A DNA stretch of 14,756 nt. Source: Methylococcaceae bacterium (GTDB lineage: Bacteria; Pseudomonadota; Gammaproteobacteria; Methylococcales; UBA1147). The first letter of the stretch is position 1; the number at the start of each line of letters is the position of its first letter. Below, piece by piece: positions 6,790 through 13,760 of the stretch. The notes below the pieces were generated by a model. It saw only the letters and a list, made by a program, of their open reading frames with translations. It did no database searches and was not told the origin of the DNA. Both the position numbers and the translations under genes were made by a program. The stretch is taken from assembly GCA_022616595.1 (NCBI GenBank), contig JAKEEL010000112.1:1-14756 (forward strand), given 5' to 3'.

Positions 6790-7185
6790 ATGAGCATGAC
6801 AGATCCGGTCGCGGATATGCTGACGCGCATCCGAAATGGTCAAAACGCGGGAAAAATGGAAGTGTCGATGTTTTCCTCGAAATTGAAGAAAGCAATCGCG
6901 GCGGTCTTGAAGGAGGAAGGCTATATTCAAAATTATGCGCTGGAATCGGAGGGGCAGATCGAAAAACTGGTCGTCACGCTGAAATATTACCAGGGGTTGC
7001 CCGTGATCGATGAAATCAAGCGGGTCAGTCGTCCCGGCTTGAGAATTTATCGTTCACAGGAGAAATTGCCGAGCGTCCTCGGCGGGCTCGGAATATCCAT
7101 AGTTTCCACGTCGAAAGGCGTCATGACGGGCCGGACCGCAAAAGCTCACGGTCTTGGCGGCGAAGTCCTTTGTACGGTATCTTGA
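6790..7185 (+). CDS. rpsH: 30S ribosomal protein S8
   Basis: The 131-residue product aligns with E. coli S8 from MSMTDPVADMLTRIRNGQNA to the GLGGEVLCTVS end, including VSRPGLRIYRSQEKLP and GLGISIVSTSKGVMT. S8 is a primary binder of 16S rRNA helix 21 and, in E. coli, the translational repressor of the spc operon. ATG 6790 is preferred over ATG 6796 because MSM is conserved in E. coli and GGAG at 6780-6783 has a 6-base spacer. The 45-base gap upstream contains a 12-codon mini-ORF whose stop overlaps this start. Confidence 0.98.
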   Translation: MSMTDPVADMLTRIRNGQNAGKMEVSMFSSKLKKAIAAVLKEEGYIQNYALESEGQIEKLVVTLKYYQGLPVIDEIKRVSRPGLRIYRSQEKLPSVLGGLGISIVSTSKGVMTGRTAKAHGLGGEVLCTVS

Positions 7186-7205
7186 CGAGGATGGGTTTTA
7201 AATAG

Positions 7206-7739
7206 ATGTCCAGAATTGCAAATAATCCGATTCCACTTCCCTCGGGTGTCGATGCAAAGCTTGATGGGGGCACTTTGATCGTGAAAGGCCGCAAGGGCGA
7301 ACTCAGGATCGCATTGAACAGCTTGGTTTCGCTGGCGGTCGAGAGCAACGAAATCCGTGTGTCCGCCAATGGCGGCGCGAAGCAGGCGCAAGCCATGGCC
7401 GGCACCACCCGTTCGCTGGTCAATAACATGGTGGTCGGGGTTTCAAACGGATACGTCAAGAAATTGAACCTGGTGGGTGTCGGGTATCGTGCCCAGGTCA
7501 AAGAGGGCGCACTGAATTTGAGCCTCGGCTTTTCTCACCCGGTCGAATATATAATTCCGGAAGGGATTTCGATAGAGACACCGAGTCAGACAGAGATCGT
7601 CGTTTCAGGCATCAATAAGCAAAGAGTCGGTCAGGTTGCGGCGGACATACGCGGATTCCGGCCCCCGGAGCCCTATAAGGGCAAAGGTGTGCGCTATAGC
7701 AACGAAACTGTTCTCCGAAAAGAAGCTAAGAAAAAATAA
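7206..7739 (+). CDS. rplF: 50S ribosomal protein L6
   Basis: The 177-residue product has the exact E. coli L6 length. Both L6 repeat domains are visible: MSRIANNPIPLPSGVDAKLD at the start, VSNGYVKKLNLVGVGYRAQV in the middle and the conserved RPPEPYKGKGVRYSNE near the C-terminus. L6 sits at the base of the L7/L12 stalk close to the sarcin-ricin loop, where GTPase factors bind. GAGGATGGG in the 20-base gap lies about 11 bases before the ATG, a rather long spacer. Confidence 0.98.
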   Translation: MSRIANNPIPLPSGVDAKLDGGTLIVKGRKGELRIALNSLVSLAVESNEIRVSANGGAKQAQAMAGTTRSLVNNMVVGVSNGYVKKLNLVGVGYRAQVKEGALNLSLGFSHPVEYIIPEGISIETPSQTEIVVSGINKQRVGQVAADIRGFRPPEPYKGKGVRYSNETVLRKEAKKK

Positions 7740-7751
7740 GGTACGAATTTG

Positions 7752-8105
7752 ATGGGCAAGAACGAAAATCGTCTGCGGCGGGCCGCAAAAACGCGCGCCA
7801 GAATCAGAAAGTCGGAAACCAAACGCCTGACGGTTCATCGAACTCCGAGGCATATTTATGCACAGATCAACAACGAGGACGGATCGAGAACTTTGGTCAG
7901 CGCATCCACCGTTCAAGCAAGCATCCGAGATGCGGTCGGTAATACCGGTAACATTTCCGCAGCGCAAGCCGTTGGAAAAGCGCTTGCGGAAAAAGCCCTC
8001 GAATCCGGTATCCTGGTAGTGGCTTTCGATCGCAGTGGTTATAAATATCATGGCCGGGTCAAAGCGCTCGCCGAAGCCGCCAGAGAAGTCGGCTTGAAAT
8101 TTTAA
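7752..8105 (+). CDS. rplR: 50S ribosomal protein L18
   Basis: The 117-residue product equals E. coli L18 in length and carries LTVHRTPRHIYAQINNEDGS and LVVAFDRSGYKYHGRVKALA, followed by EAAREVGLKF. L18 binds 5S rRNA with L5 in the central protuberance. The ATG at 7752 is chosen; the TTG codon just before it (7749) would add one residue and is unlikely. AAGG at 7738-7741 overlaps the rplF stop and has a 10-base spacer. The basic N-terminus (about 20 residues rich in Arg and Lys) is typical of the family. Confidence 0.97.
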   Translation: MGKNENRLRRAAKTRARIRKSETKRLTVHRTPRHIYAQINNEDGSRTLVSASTVQASIRDAVGNTGNISAAQAVGKALAEKALESGILVVAFDRSGYKYHGRVKALAEAAREVGLKF

Positions 8106-8117
8106 AGGTGAAATTCG

Positions 8118-8630
8118 ATGGCTAACGGCTCATTGCAAACCGCTGCAGAAAGCGGGCTTCAGGAAAAACTCGTGTCGGTCCGCCGTGTCGCGAAGGTTGT
8201 GAAGGGTGGCCGGCAATTCGGCTTTACAGCCCTGACCGTGGTTGGTGATGGGCAGGGTAAAGTCGGATATGGTCTGAGCAAGGCGAGAGAGGTTCCGATC
8301 GCGATCCAAAAATCGATGGAACAAGCTCGCCGGAATATGCGTTCGGTCAGTCTCAACGGTGACACGCTGCATTATCCGATCATGTCCTCGACCGGTGCGG
8401 CGAAGGTCTTCATGCAGCCGGCGTCGGAAGGTACCGGAATCATCGCGGGCGGCGCGATGCGCGCGGTGTTCGAGGTTGTAGGCGTGCATAATGTGCTTGC
8501 GAAATGCGTGGGCACCACCAACCCGATCAACGTGGTTCGGGCGACAATCGAAGCGCTGGCCGGAATGACCGACGCGAAACGCGTCGCCGCAAAACGCGGA
8601 AAAACCGTTGAAGAAATTATCGGTGGCTGA
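8118..8630 (+). CDS. rpsE: 30S ribosomal protein S5
   Basis: The 170-residue product contains the double-stranded RNA-binding domain (LQEKLVSVRRVAKVVKGGRQ, FTALTVVGDGQGKVGYGLSK) and the C-terminal domain with FMQPASEGTGIIAGGAMRAV and STG/TTNPINVVRATIEAL. S5 helps form the mRNA entry pore and is a site of ribosomal ambiguity and spectinomycin-resistance mutations in E. coli. It is 3 residues longer than the E. coli protein, with a slightly different N-terminus (MANGSLQTAAESG). The stop is separated from rpmD by one base, so coupling is likely. Confidence 0.98.
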   Translation: MANGSLQTAAESGLQEKLVSVRRVAKVVKGGRQFGFTALTVVGDGQGKVGYGLSKAREVPIAIQKSMEQARRNMRSVSLNGDTLHYPIMSSTGAAKVFMQPASEGTGIIAGGAMRAVFEVVGVHNVLAKCVGTTNPINVVRATIEALAGMTDAKRVAAKRGKTVEEIIGG

Positions 8631-8631
8631 A

Positions 8632-8817
8632 ATGGTGGAAAAACAGTTGAAGGTAACTTTGGTACGCAGCAAAAACGGACGATTGAAGACCCATAAGGAG
8701 TGTCTCCGGGGTCTCGGCTTGAAGCGCATGCATCAGACCGTCCAAATCGCCGATACGCCGTGTAATCGAGGAATGATCAACAAGGTATCGTACATGCTCA
8801 GTATCGAGGAAGCCTGA
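8632..8817 (+). CDS. rpmD: 50S ribosomal protein L30
   Basis: The 61-residue product reads MVEKQLKVTLVRSKNGRLKT, then LGLKRMHQTVQIADTPCNRG, then MINKVSYMLSIEEA, collinear with E. coli L30 (59 residues). L30 is a small 50S protein near L5/L18 and 23S domains II and V; it occurs in many but not all bacteria. ATG 8632 is chosen: it is one base after the rpsE stop, with GGTGG at 8622-8626 as ribosome binding site. A longer in-frame start at 8608 would overlap rpsE and adds no family sequence. Confidence 0.96.
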   Translation: MVEKQLKVTLVRSKNGRLKTHKECLRGLGLKRMHQTVQIADTPCNRGMINKVSYMLSIEEA

Positions 8818-8818
8818 A

Positions 8819-9253
8819 ATGTATCTAAACACACTATCGCCGGCCGCGGGCAGTCGAAAAAAGGCAAAGCGGGTGGGCCGAGGTATCGGCTCGACGCTCG
8901 GAAAGACTTGCGGGCGGGGGCATAAAGGCCAAAGATCGCGTGCCGGCGGCTTCCATAAAGTTGGTTTCGAAGGCGGACAGATGCCGCTTCAGCGCCGGTT
9001 GCCGAAGGTCGGATTCACTTCAAGAAAAAAGAAATTCACGGCCCAGGTGCGCTTACATGAACTAGCTGGACTCGAAGCGGCGGAGATCGATCTCAATACG
9101 CTTAAATCAGCCAATTTAGTCCCGGCGTTTACCAGAAAAGCAAAAATTATTGATTCCGGAGCCATCGATAAAGCGGTGACGGTCAGGGGACTCGCGGTTA
9201 CCAAAGGGGCGCGGTCCGCAATCGAAGCTCGGGGCGGAAAGGTAGAGGACTAA
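8819..9253 (+). CDS. rplO: 50S ribosomal protein L15
   Basis: The 144-residue product has the E. coli length. The glycine- and arginine-rich N-terminal extension is clear: KKAKRVGRGIGSTLGKTCGR, GHKGQRSRAGG and FEGGQMPLQRRLPKVGF, which threads into 23S rRNA. The globular C-terminal domain follows. L15 is a late-assembling 50S protein. GAGGA at 8806-8810, inside rpmD, gives an 8-base spacer to the ATG, which follows the rpmD stop by one base. Its TAA stop directly abuts the GTG start of secY. Confidence 0.98.
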   Translation: MYLNTLSPAAGSRKKAKRVGRGIGSTLGKTCGRGHKGQRSRAGGFHKVGFEGGQMPLQRRLPKVGFTSRKKKFTAQVRLHELAGLEAAEIDLNTLKSANLVPAFTRKAKIIDSGAIDKAVTVRGLAVTKGARSAIEARGGKVED

Positions 9254-10603
9254 GTGAACACTCCGAATCCAATGATGCCCGGCCGCTTCGGGAAGCTGAC
9301 CGAGCTCAGGAACCGATTATTTTTTCTGTTGGGGGCGCTCTTCGTGTTTCGCGTGGGAGCCCACATACCGGTTCCCGGAATCGACCCGAAAGCATTGGAT
9401 CTGATGTTCGAGCAGCAGGGCGGGTCGATTCTAGACATGTTCAATATGTTTTCCGGAGGGGCTTTGAAGCGGCTCAGCTTGTTTGCGCTTGGTATCATGC
9501 CCTACATTTCGGCTTCGATTATCATGCAGTTGATGACCGTGGTCGTTCCGAGTCTGGAACAGATTAAAAAAGAAGGTGAATCCGGGCGGCGAAAGATTAC
9601 CCAGTACACGCGCTATGGAACGGTTCTGCTCGCGACCTTCCAGGCGATCGGGGTCAGTATCGCGCTGCAAAGTCAAACCGCGGGAGGCCTCTCCGTTGTG
9701 ATCAATCCCGGATTCCATTTCGTCGCGATCACTACGATTTCGCTGGTTTGCGGAACTATTTTCCTGATGTGGTTGGGGGAACAGGTAACGGAACGCGGGG
9801 TTGGCAACGGTATTTCGATGATTATTTTTGCCGGAATCATAGCGGGTCTTCCGTCTGCGATCGGCGGTACGCTCGAGCTTGCCCGGACCGGTGAAATGAA
9901 TGGAATCGTAATTGTCGCGCTTTTCTTTATTACGATTGCAGTGACCGCTTTTGTGGTATTCATCGAGCGCGGCCAACGGCGGCTCTTGATCAACTATCCA
10001 AAGCGCCAGCAAGGCCGGAAAATGTATGCCGCGCAGACCAGTTTTCTTCCGCTCAAATTGAACATGGCCGGCGTGATTCCGCCTATATTCGCGTCCAGCA
10101 TCATATTGTTTCCGGCGACAATCGCCGGATGGTTCGGGAACGCCGAGGGTTTTCGCTGGCTTCAGGACATTGCGACCACGCTGTCGCCCGGGCAGCCCGT
10201 GTACGTGCTGTGTTATGCCGCGGCGATCATATTTTTCTGCTTTTTTTATACGGCCTTGGTTTTTAACGCAAAAGATACCGCGGAAAACCTGAAGAAATCC
10301 GGTGCCTTCATTCCTGGCATCCGTCCGGGAATGCAGACAATGGATTACATCGACAGCGTGATGACGCGATTGACGCTGGTCGGAGCGGTCTATATAACGG
10401 TGGTCTGTTTATTGCCCGAATTCCTGATTCTTTACTGGAATGTACCCTTCTATTTTGGAGGGACTTCACTATTGATCATAGTCGTCGTAGTCATGGACTT
10501 CATGGCACAGGTCCAATCGCACCTGATGTCGCATCAATACGAAGGCTTAATGAAAAAGGCCAACTTGAAAGGCAAGGGAACCCGGGCTGGTGTGGTCCGC
10601 TAA
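9254..10603 (+). CDS. secY: Preprotein translocase channel subunit SecY (GTG start)
   Basis: SecY is the channel subunit of the inner-membrane SecYEG complex, through which unfolded proteins are exported or inserted. The 449-residue product compares with 443 in E. coli. Ten membrane segments are visible, roughly at residues 21-36, 76-96, 121-139, 154-174, 184-203, 217-236, 270-290, 317-337, 372-392 and 399-418. A plug-like segment (SILDMFNMFSGGALKRLSLF) lies at 58-77 after the first helix, and large basic cytoplasmic loops around 237-268 (ERGQRRLLINYPKRQQGRK) and 338-370 fit the SecA/ribosome binding faces. GTG at 9254 directly follows the rplO stop with AGAGGA at 9244-9249; ATG 9272 is a weaker alternative. 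Its position between rplO and rpmJ is standard. Confidence 0.98.
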   Translation: MNTPNPMMPGRFGKLTELRNRLFFLLGALFVFRVGAHIPVPGIDPKALDLMFEQQGGSILDMFNMFSGGALKRLSLFALGIMPYISASIIMQLMTVVVPSLEQIKKEGESGRRKITQYTRYGTVLLATFQAIGVSIALQSQTAGGLSVVINPGFHFVAITTISLVCGTIFLMWLGEQVTERGVGNGISMIIFAGIIAGLPSAIGGTLELARTGEMNGIVIVALFFITIAVTAFVVFIERGQRRLLINYPKRQQGRKMYAAQTSFLPLKLNMAGVIPPIFASSIILFPATIAGWFGNAEGFRWLQDIATTLSPGQPVYVLCYAAAIIFFCFFYTALVFNAKDTAENLKKSGAFIPGIRPGMQTMDYIDSVMTRLTLVGAVYITVVCLLPEFLILYWNVPFYFGGTSLLIIVVVVMDFMAQVQSHLMSHQYEGLMKKANLKGKGTRAGVVR

Positions 10604-10621
10604 GTTTGAATAGGTCATAAC

Positions 10622-10735
10622 ATGAAAGTACGGGCTTCAGTTAAAAAAATATGCCAGCATTGTAAGATCATCAAACGGAAAGGGGTGATTCGGGTGATCT
10701 GTAAAGACAGTCGTCACAAACAGCGTCAGGGATAG
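10622..10735 (+). CDS. rpmJ: 50S ribosomal protein L36, zinc-ribbon form
   Basis: This short gene encodes 37 residues beginning MKVRASVKKICQHCKIIKRK and ending in RHKQRQG before a TAG stop. The zinc ribbon Cys11, Cys14, Cys27 and His32 (CxxC...C....H) is complete, so this is the zinc-binding L36 variant, unlike the zinc-less paralogue some bacteria use under zinc starvation. L36 is the smallest 50S protein and stabilises 23S rRNA in the A-site/stalk-base region. It starts 18 bases after secY, as in the E. coli spc operon, and is the last gene before the alpha block. Confidence 0.97.
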   Translation: MKVRASVKKICQHCKIIKRKGVIRVICKDSRHKQRQG

Positions 10736-10820
10736 CGAGTCTTGTCCGATTGAACGGACATTGATACTGTTACAAGTTTATCTGTGATCAGCTGGAATAA
10801 CTACATCGAGGAACTGCCGA
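10736..10820 (+). promoter_or_regulatory. Candidate structured leader of the alpha operon
   Basis: This 85-base spacer between rpmJ and rpsM is the longest gap inside the array. It can form a perfect 6-bp hairpin, TGTCCG (10743-10748) with CGGACA (10755-10760) and a 6-base loop. Its first six bases CGAGTC (10736-10741) can pair, with one G-U pair, with GGCTCG at 10823-10828, which covers the last base of the rpsM start codon and codons 2-3. A local alternative pairs TCGAG (10806-10810) with CTCGA (10825-10829), holding the Shine-Dalgarno GAGGA (10808-10812). In E. coli, S4 represses this operon by binding a pseudoknot at the same place. By position and foldability this may be an equivalent; S4 binding is inferred only. 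No terminator is visible in it. Confidence 0.4.
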
Positions 10821-11177
10821 ATGGCTCGAATTGCCGGAATAAATATACCTGAGCATAAACATGCCGTGATCGCGCTCCAAGCGATTTACGGGGTTGGTAA
10901 AAGCAGAGCGAGGAAGGTTTGCGAAGAAACAGGGATCGCGCCGCACAAAAAAATCAAGGATTTGACCGAAGATCAAATCGATTCATTGCGCCATATTCTT
11001 GAGAAGCATACGCTCGAAGGTGACCTTAGAAGAGAGGTTTCCATGAATATCAAGCGCTTGATGGATCTCGGTTGTTTTCGGGGAATCCGGCACCGGCGCG
11101 GGCTGCCGGTGCGGGGACAGAGAACCCGAACCAACGCGCGGACCAGAAAGGGGCCGAGACGGCCGATCCGAAAATAA
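10821..11177 (+). CDS. rpsM: 30S ribosomal protein S13
   Basis: The 118-residue product matches E. coli S13 from MARIAGINIPEHKHAVIALQ, through the helix-two-turn-helix region YGVGKSRARKVCEETGIAP, to the basic tail RGQRTRTNARTRKGPRRPIR. S13 lies at the top of the 30S head, forms bridges with L5 and contacts the P-site tRNA through its tail. It is the first gene of the alpha block; its initiation region can pair with the preceding spacer. The Shine-Dalgarno GAGGA at 10808-10812 has an 8-base spacer to the ATG. Confidence 0.98.
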   Translation: MARIAGINIPEHKHAVIALQAIYGVGKSRARKVCEETGIAPHKKIKDLTEDQIDSLRHILEKHTLEGDLRREVSMNIKRLMDLGCFRGIRHRRGLPVRGQRTRTNARTRKGPRRPIRK

Positions 11178-11201
11178 TCAGGGCTCACAGGTAAACTTAA
11201 C

Positions 11202-11588
11202 ATGGCAACCAGCAATCGCACCCGAAAACGAATCAAAAAGGACGTTTCGGATGGTATCGCGCACATCCATGCGTCTTTTAATAATACAATCGTCACGATT
11301 ACCGACCGAAAGGGTAACACCTTATCTTGGGCGACCGCGGGTGGTTCGGGTTTCAGAGGTTCCCGTAAGAGTACCCCTTTCGCGGCTCAGGTCGCCGCGG
11401 AAAAGGCCGGCAGGGCCGCGCAGGAATATGGTATGAAGAATCTGGACGTTTACGTCAAAGGCCCGGGTCCGGGACGCGAATCCGCCGTGCGCTCATTGAA
11501 TGGTCTCGGTTTCAAGATTACCAATATTACCGATTCGACACCGATTCCTCATAACGGATGCCGCCCTCCGAAACGGCGGCGGGTTTAA
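11202..11588 (+). CDS. rpsK: 30S ribosomal protein S11
   Basis: The 128-residue product carries GIAHIHASFNNTIVTITDRK, SRKSTPFAAQVAAEKAGRAA and VKGPGPGRESAVRSLNGLGF, all S11 signatures. S11 lines the platform near the mRNA exit and E site, paired with S7 and S21. The C-terminal IPHNGCRPPKRRRV keeps the Asn118-Gly119 pair equivalent to the E. coli isoaspartate-forming site. It lies 24 bases after rpsM and 18 bases before rpsD, with no terminator between. Confidence 0.98.
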   Translation: MATSNRTRKRIKKDVSDGIAHIHASFNNTIVTITDRKGNTLSWATAGGSGFRGSRKSTPFAAQVAAEKAGRAAQEYGMKNLDVYVKGPGPGRESAVRSLNGLGFKITNITDSTPIPHNGCRPPKRRRV

Positions 11589-11606
11589 CAGTGGAGCATA
11601 GCTGAA

Positions 11607-12227
11607 ATGGCACGTTATCTAGGCCCGAAATGCAAACTCAGCAGACGGGAAGGCACCGATCTTTTTCTAAAGAGCCGTGGAAAATCGCTGGACTCGAAAT
11701 GCAAGCTCGATCAACCCCCCGGCCAGCACGGCCAGCGGCGCGCCCGACATTCGGACTATGCGCTGCAGCTGCGGGCCAAGCAACGTTTACGCCGTATTTA
11801 CGGGATTTTCGAAAAGCAATTCAGAAATTATTATAAAACCGCCGCGAAGCAAAAAGGTTCGACGGGCGGAAATCTATTGAACTTGCTGGAATCGCGACTC
11901 GATAACATCGTTTATCGAATGGGCATGGCGTCCACGCGCGCGGAAGCGCGTCAGCTGGTGAGTCATAAAGCAATCCTGGTAAACGGTAGAGTGACGAACG
12001 TCCCATCTTTTCAGGTTAGCCCCGGTGACGAAGTTGCGGTCCGGGAGAAAGCCAGGAATCAAGGCAGGATCATCGATGCACTCACGATCGCCGAGCAATA
12101 TGGATGGCCTGAATGGGTGGAAGTCAATTCCAAGGAGAAGAAAGGCATATTCAAAGTACTGCCCGACCGGGCGGATCTGGGAAGCGAGATCAATGAGCAA
12201 TTGGTTGTCGAGCTGTACTCGAAATAA
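11607..12227 (+). CDS. rpsD: 30S ribosomal protein S4
   Basis: The 206-residue product has exactly the E. coli S4 length. It begins MARYLGPKCKLSRREGTDLF, contains QFRNYYKTAAKQKGSTGGNL and the S4 RNA-binding domain (RLDNIVYRMGMASTRAEARQ, LVSHKAILVNGRV), and ends EQLVVELYSK. S4 is a primary 16S binder that nucleates the 30S body, forms part of the mRNA entry pore and is the autogenous repressor of the alpha operon in E. coli. Only Cys9 and Cys32 line up with the four-cysteine zinc knuckle of zinc-type S4 (the second and third cysteines are missing), so zinc binding is unlikely. Confidence 0.98.
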   Translation: MARYLGPKCKLSRREGTDLFLKSRGKSLDSKCKLDQPPGQHGQRRARHSDYALQLRAKQRLRRIYGIFEKQFRNYYKTAAKQKGSTGGNLLNLLESRLDNIVYRMGMASTRAEARQLVSHKAILVNGRVTNVPSFQVSPGDEVAVREKARNQGRIIDALTIAEQYGWPEWVEVNSKEKKGIFKVLPDRADLGSEINEQLVVELYSK

Positions 12228-12255
12228 TTTATTTTCGAACTCACAAGGGAAATAG

Positions 12256-13257
12256 ATGCAAAGCCTATCTACGAATCTATTGAAGCCGCGCGTCGTGGAC
12301 GTGCAAACGATTTCGAATAATCAAGCGAAGATCGTGATCGAGCCGATGGAACGCGGGTTCGGCCATACCTTGGGAAATGCGCTTAGACGAGTCCTGCTTT
12401 CCGCGATTCCGGGATGTGCGGTCACCGAGGTTCAAATCGAAGGAGTGCTGCACGAATACACGACGATCGAAGGCGTACAGGAAGACGTCATTGACATCCT
12501 TTTGAATCTCAAGAATCTGGCCGTCAGGCTGCACGCAAATGACGAGGCGGTGCTTTCTCTTTATAAGAAGGGGCCGGGGATCGTGACGGCCGCGGACATC
12601 GTGTTAACGCACGATGTCGAGGTGATCAATCCGGAAATGGTGATCGCGCACCTGACTCAGTCCGGTGAACTCAGGATGTCCATCAAGCTGGAGAAAGGAA
12701 GGGGTTACCAGCCGAGTAGCACGAGAAAAGATCATGGCGAGGATCAACCGATCGGGGTGCTTCATGTCGACGCGAGTTTTAATCCGATCCGGAAAGTATC
12801 GTACAACGTCGAGAGCGCCCGGGTCGAACAAAGTACCGACTTGGATCGATTGATTATATTGCTGGAAACGAACGGCACGGTGGACCCGGAGGAATCGGTG
12901 CGGAAAGCCGCCGGGATTCTTCATGAACACCTTACGGTCTTTGTGCAACTGGAAGGATCCGCGCCCGCCACGGAGGATCATGCAAAGAAACCCGATTTCG
13001 ATCCGGTTTTGCTGCGTCCTGTGGACGACCTCGAGCTGACGGTCCGTTCCGCGAATTGTCTCAAGGCCGAGAATATTTTTTACATCGGAGATTTGATTCA
13101 GAGGACCGAGGTTGAATTGCTTAAAACGCCGAATCTCGGGCGCAAGTCGTTGACGGAGATCAAAGATGTCCTCGCATCCAAGGGTCTGTCGCTCGGAATG
13201 AGGCTGGAGAACTGGCCTCCGGACAATCTGGCGGAATCCAAACAAGTCAGCGGATAA
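12256..13257 (+). CDS. rpoA: DNA-directed RNA polymerase subunit alpha
   Basis: The 333-residue product is a full alpha subunit (329 in E. coli). The N-terminal dimerisation domain includes IEPMERGFGHTLGNALRRVL and LLSAIPGCAVTEVQIEGVLH, which contact beta and beta'. A flexible linker at about residues 236-250 (EGSAPATEDHAKKPD) leads to the C-terminal domain ELTVRSANCLKAENIFYIGD and LLKTPNLGRKSLTEIKDVLA. Arg264 matches E. coli Arg265, the main UP-element DNA contact, so UP-element use is expected. AAGGGA at 12245-12250 is 5 bases before the ATG. Its place between rpsD and rplQ is universal in this group. Confidence 0.98.
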   Translation: MQSLSTNLLKPRVVDVQTISNNQAKIVIEPMERGFGHTLGNALRRVLLSAIPGCAVTEVQIEGVLHEYTTIEGVQEDVIDILLNLKNLAVRLHANDEAVLSLYKKGPGIVTAADIVLTHDVEVINPEMVIAHLTQSGELRMSIKLEKGRGYQPSSTRKDHGEDQPIGVLHVDASFNPIRKVSYNVESARVEQSTDLDRLIILLETNGTVDPEESVRKAAGILHEHLTVFVQLEGSAPATEDHAKKPDFDPVLLRPVDDLELTVRSANCLKAENIFYIGDLIQRTEVELLKTPNLGRKSLTEIKDVLASKGLSLGMRLENWPPDNLAESKQVSG

Positions 13258-13295
13258 CCATTGACACTATTTATTGCATAAAGCCATTCATAACA

Positions 13296-13679
13296 ATGCG
13301 TCATCGAAAATCAGGCAGACAGTTAAATCGGAACGGCAGCCATCGCAAGGCCGATTTCAAGAACATGGCGGTTTCATTGTTCAAGCATGAATTGATCAAA
13401 ACGACACTTCCGAAAGCAAAGGAGCTGAGAGGTTTCGCGGAACCCTTCATTACCTTGGCCAAAGTGGATTCGGTCGCCAAACGCCGGATCGCGTTCGCGA
13501 GATTGCGGGATCGTGCGACGGTCACCAAGTTGTTCAATGAATTGGGTCCGAGGTATAAGGAACGTCCCGGAGGATATCTTCGTATACTGAAATGTGGTCA
13601 CCGAACCGGCGACGCTGCGATCATGGCTTATGTCGAGCTCGTCGACAGGCCGAGTAAGGAATCGATACAGGAAGATTAG
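13296..13679 (+). CDS. rplQ: 50S ribosomal protein L17
   Basis: The 127-residue product has the E. coli length and begins MRHRKSGRQLNRNGSHRKAD, followed by NMAVSLFKHELIKTTLPKAK and, near the end, YKERPGGYLRILKCGHRTGD. L17 sits at the solvent side of the 50S near the tunnel exit. It is the last gene of the alpha block, 38 bases after rpoA, and 51 bases before the terminator stem. The ATG at 13296 has no strong Shine-Dalgarno sequence (CCATTCATAACA precedes it), unlike most genes in the cluster. Confidence 0.98.
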   Translation: MRHRKSGRQLNRNGSHRKADFKNMAVSLFKHELIKTTLPKAKELRGFAEPFITLAKVDSVAKRRIAFARLRDRATVTKLFNELGPRYKERPGGYLRILKCGHRTGDAAIMAYVELVDRPSKESIQED

Positions 13680-13730
13680 ACGGTCGTGGCCACGGGCCGA
13701 ATCGGATCCAATCACTGAATATCGTAAATC

Positions 13731-13760
13731 AAAGCCGGGGACTCCCCGGCTTTCTTTTGT
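13731..13760 (+). terminator. Intrinsic terminator of the alpha operon
   Basis: AAAGCCGGGG (13731-13740) and CCCCGGCTTT (13744-13753) form a perfect 10-bp stem with a three-base ACT loop, followed by CTTTTGT. This is a textbook rho-independent terminator 51 bases after rplQ. It also lies 7 bases beyond the stop of the converging fdxA gene. On the minus strand the hairpin is followed only by GATTTACG, so termination of fdxA transcripts there may be weaker but is plausible. Confidence 0.93.

Noticed and set aside
6307..6930. A 207-codon open frame on the minus strand opposite rplE, rpsN and rpsH
   Set aside because: It lies entirely antisense to three certain genes, resembles no family I know, and is explained by the codon bias of the sense strand. 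The same applies to the other long antisense frames, such as 434-904, 2447-3166, 8130-8729 and 12604-13245.
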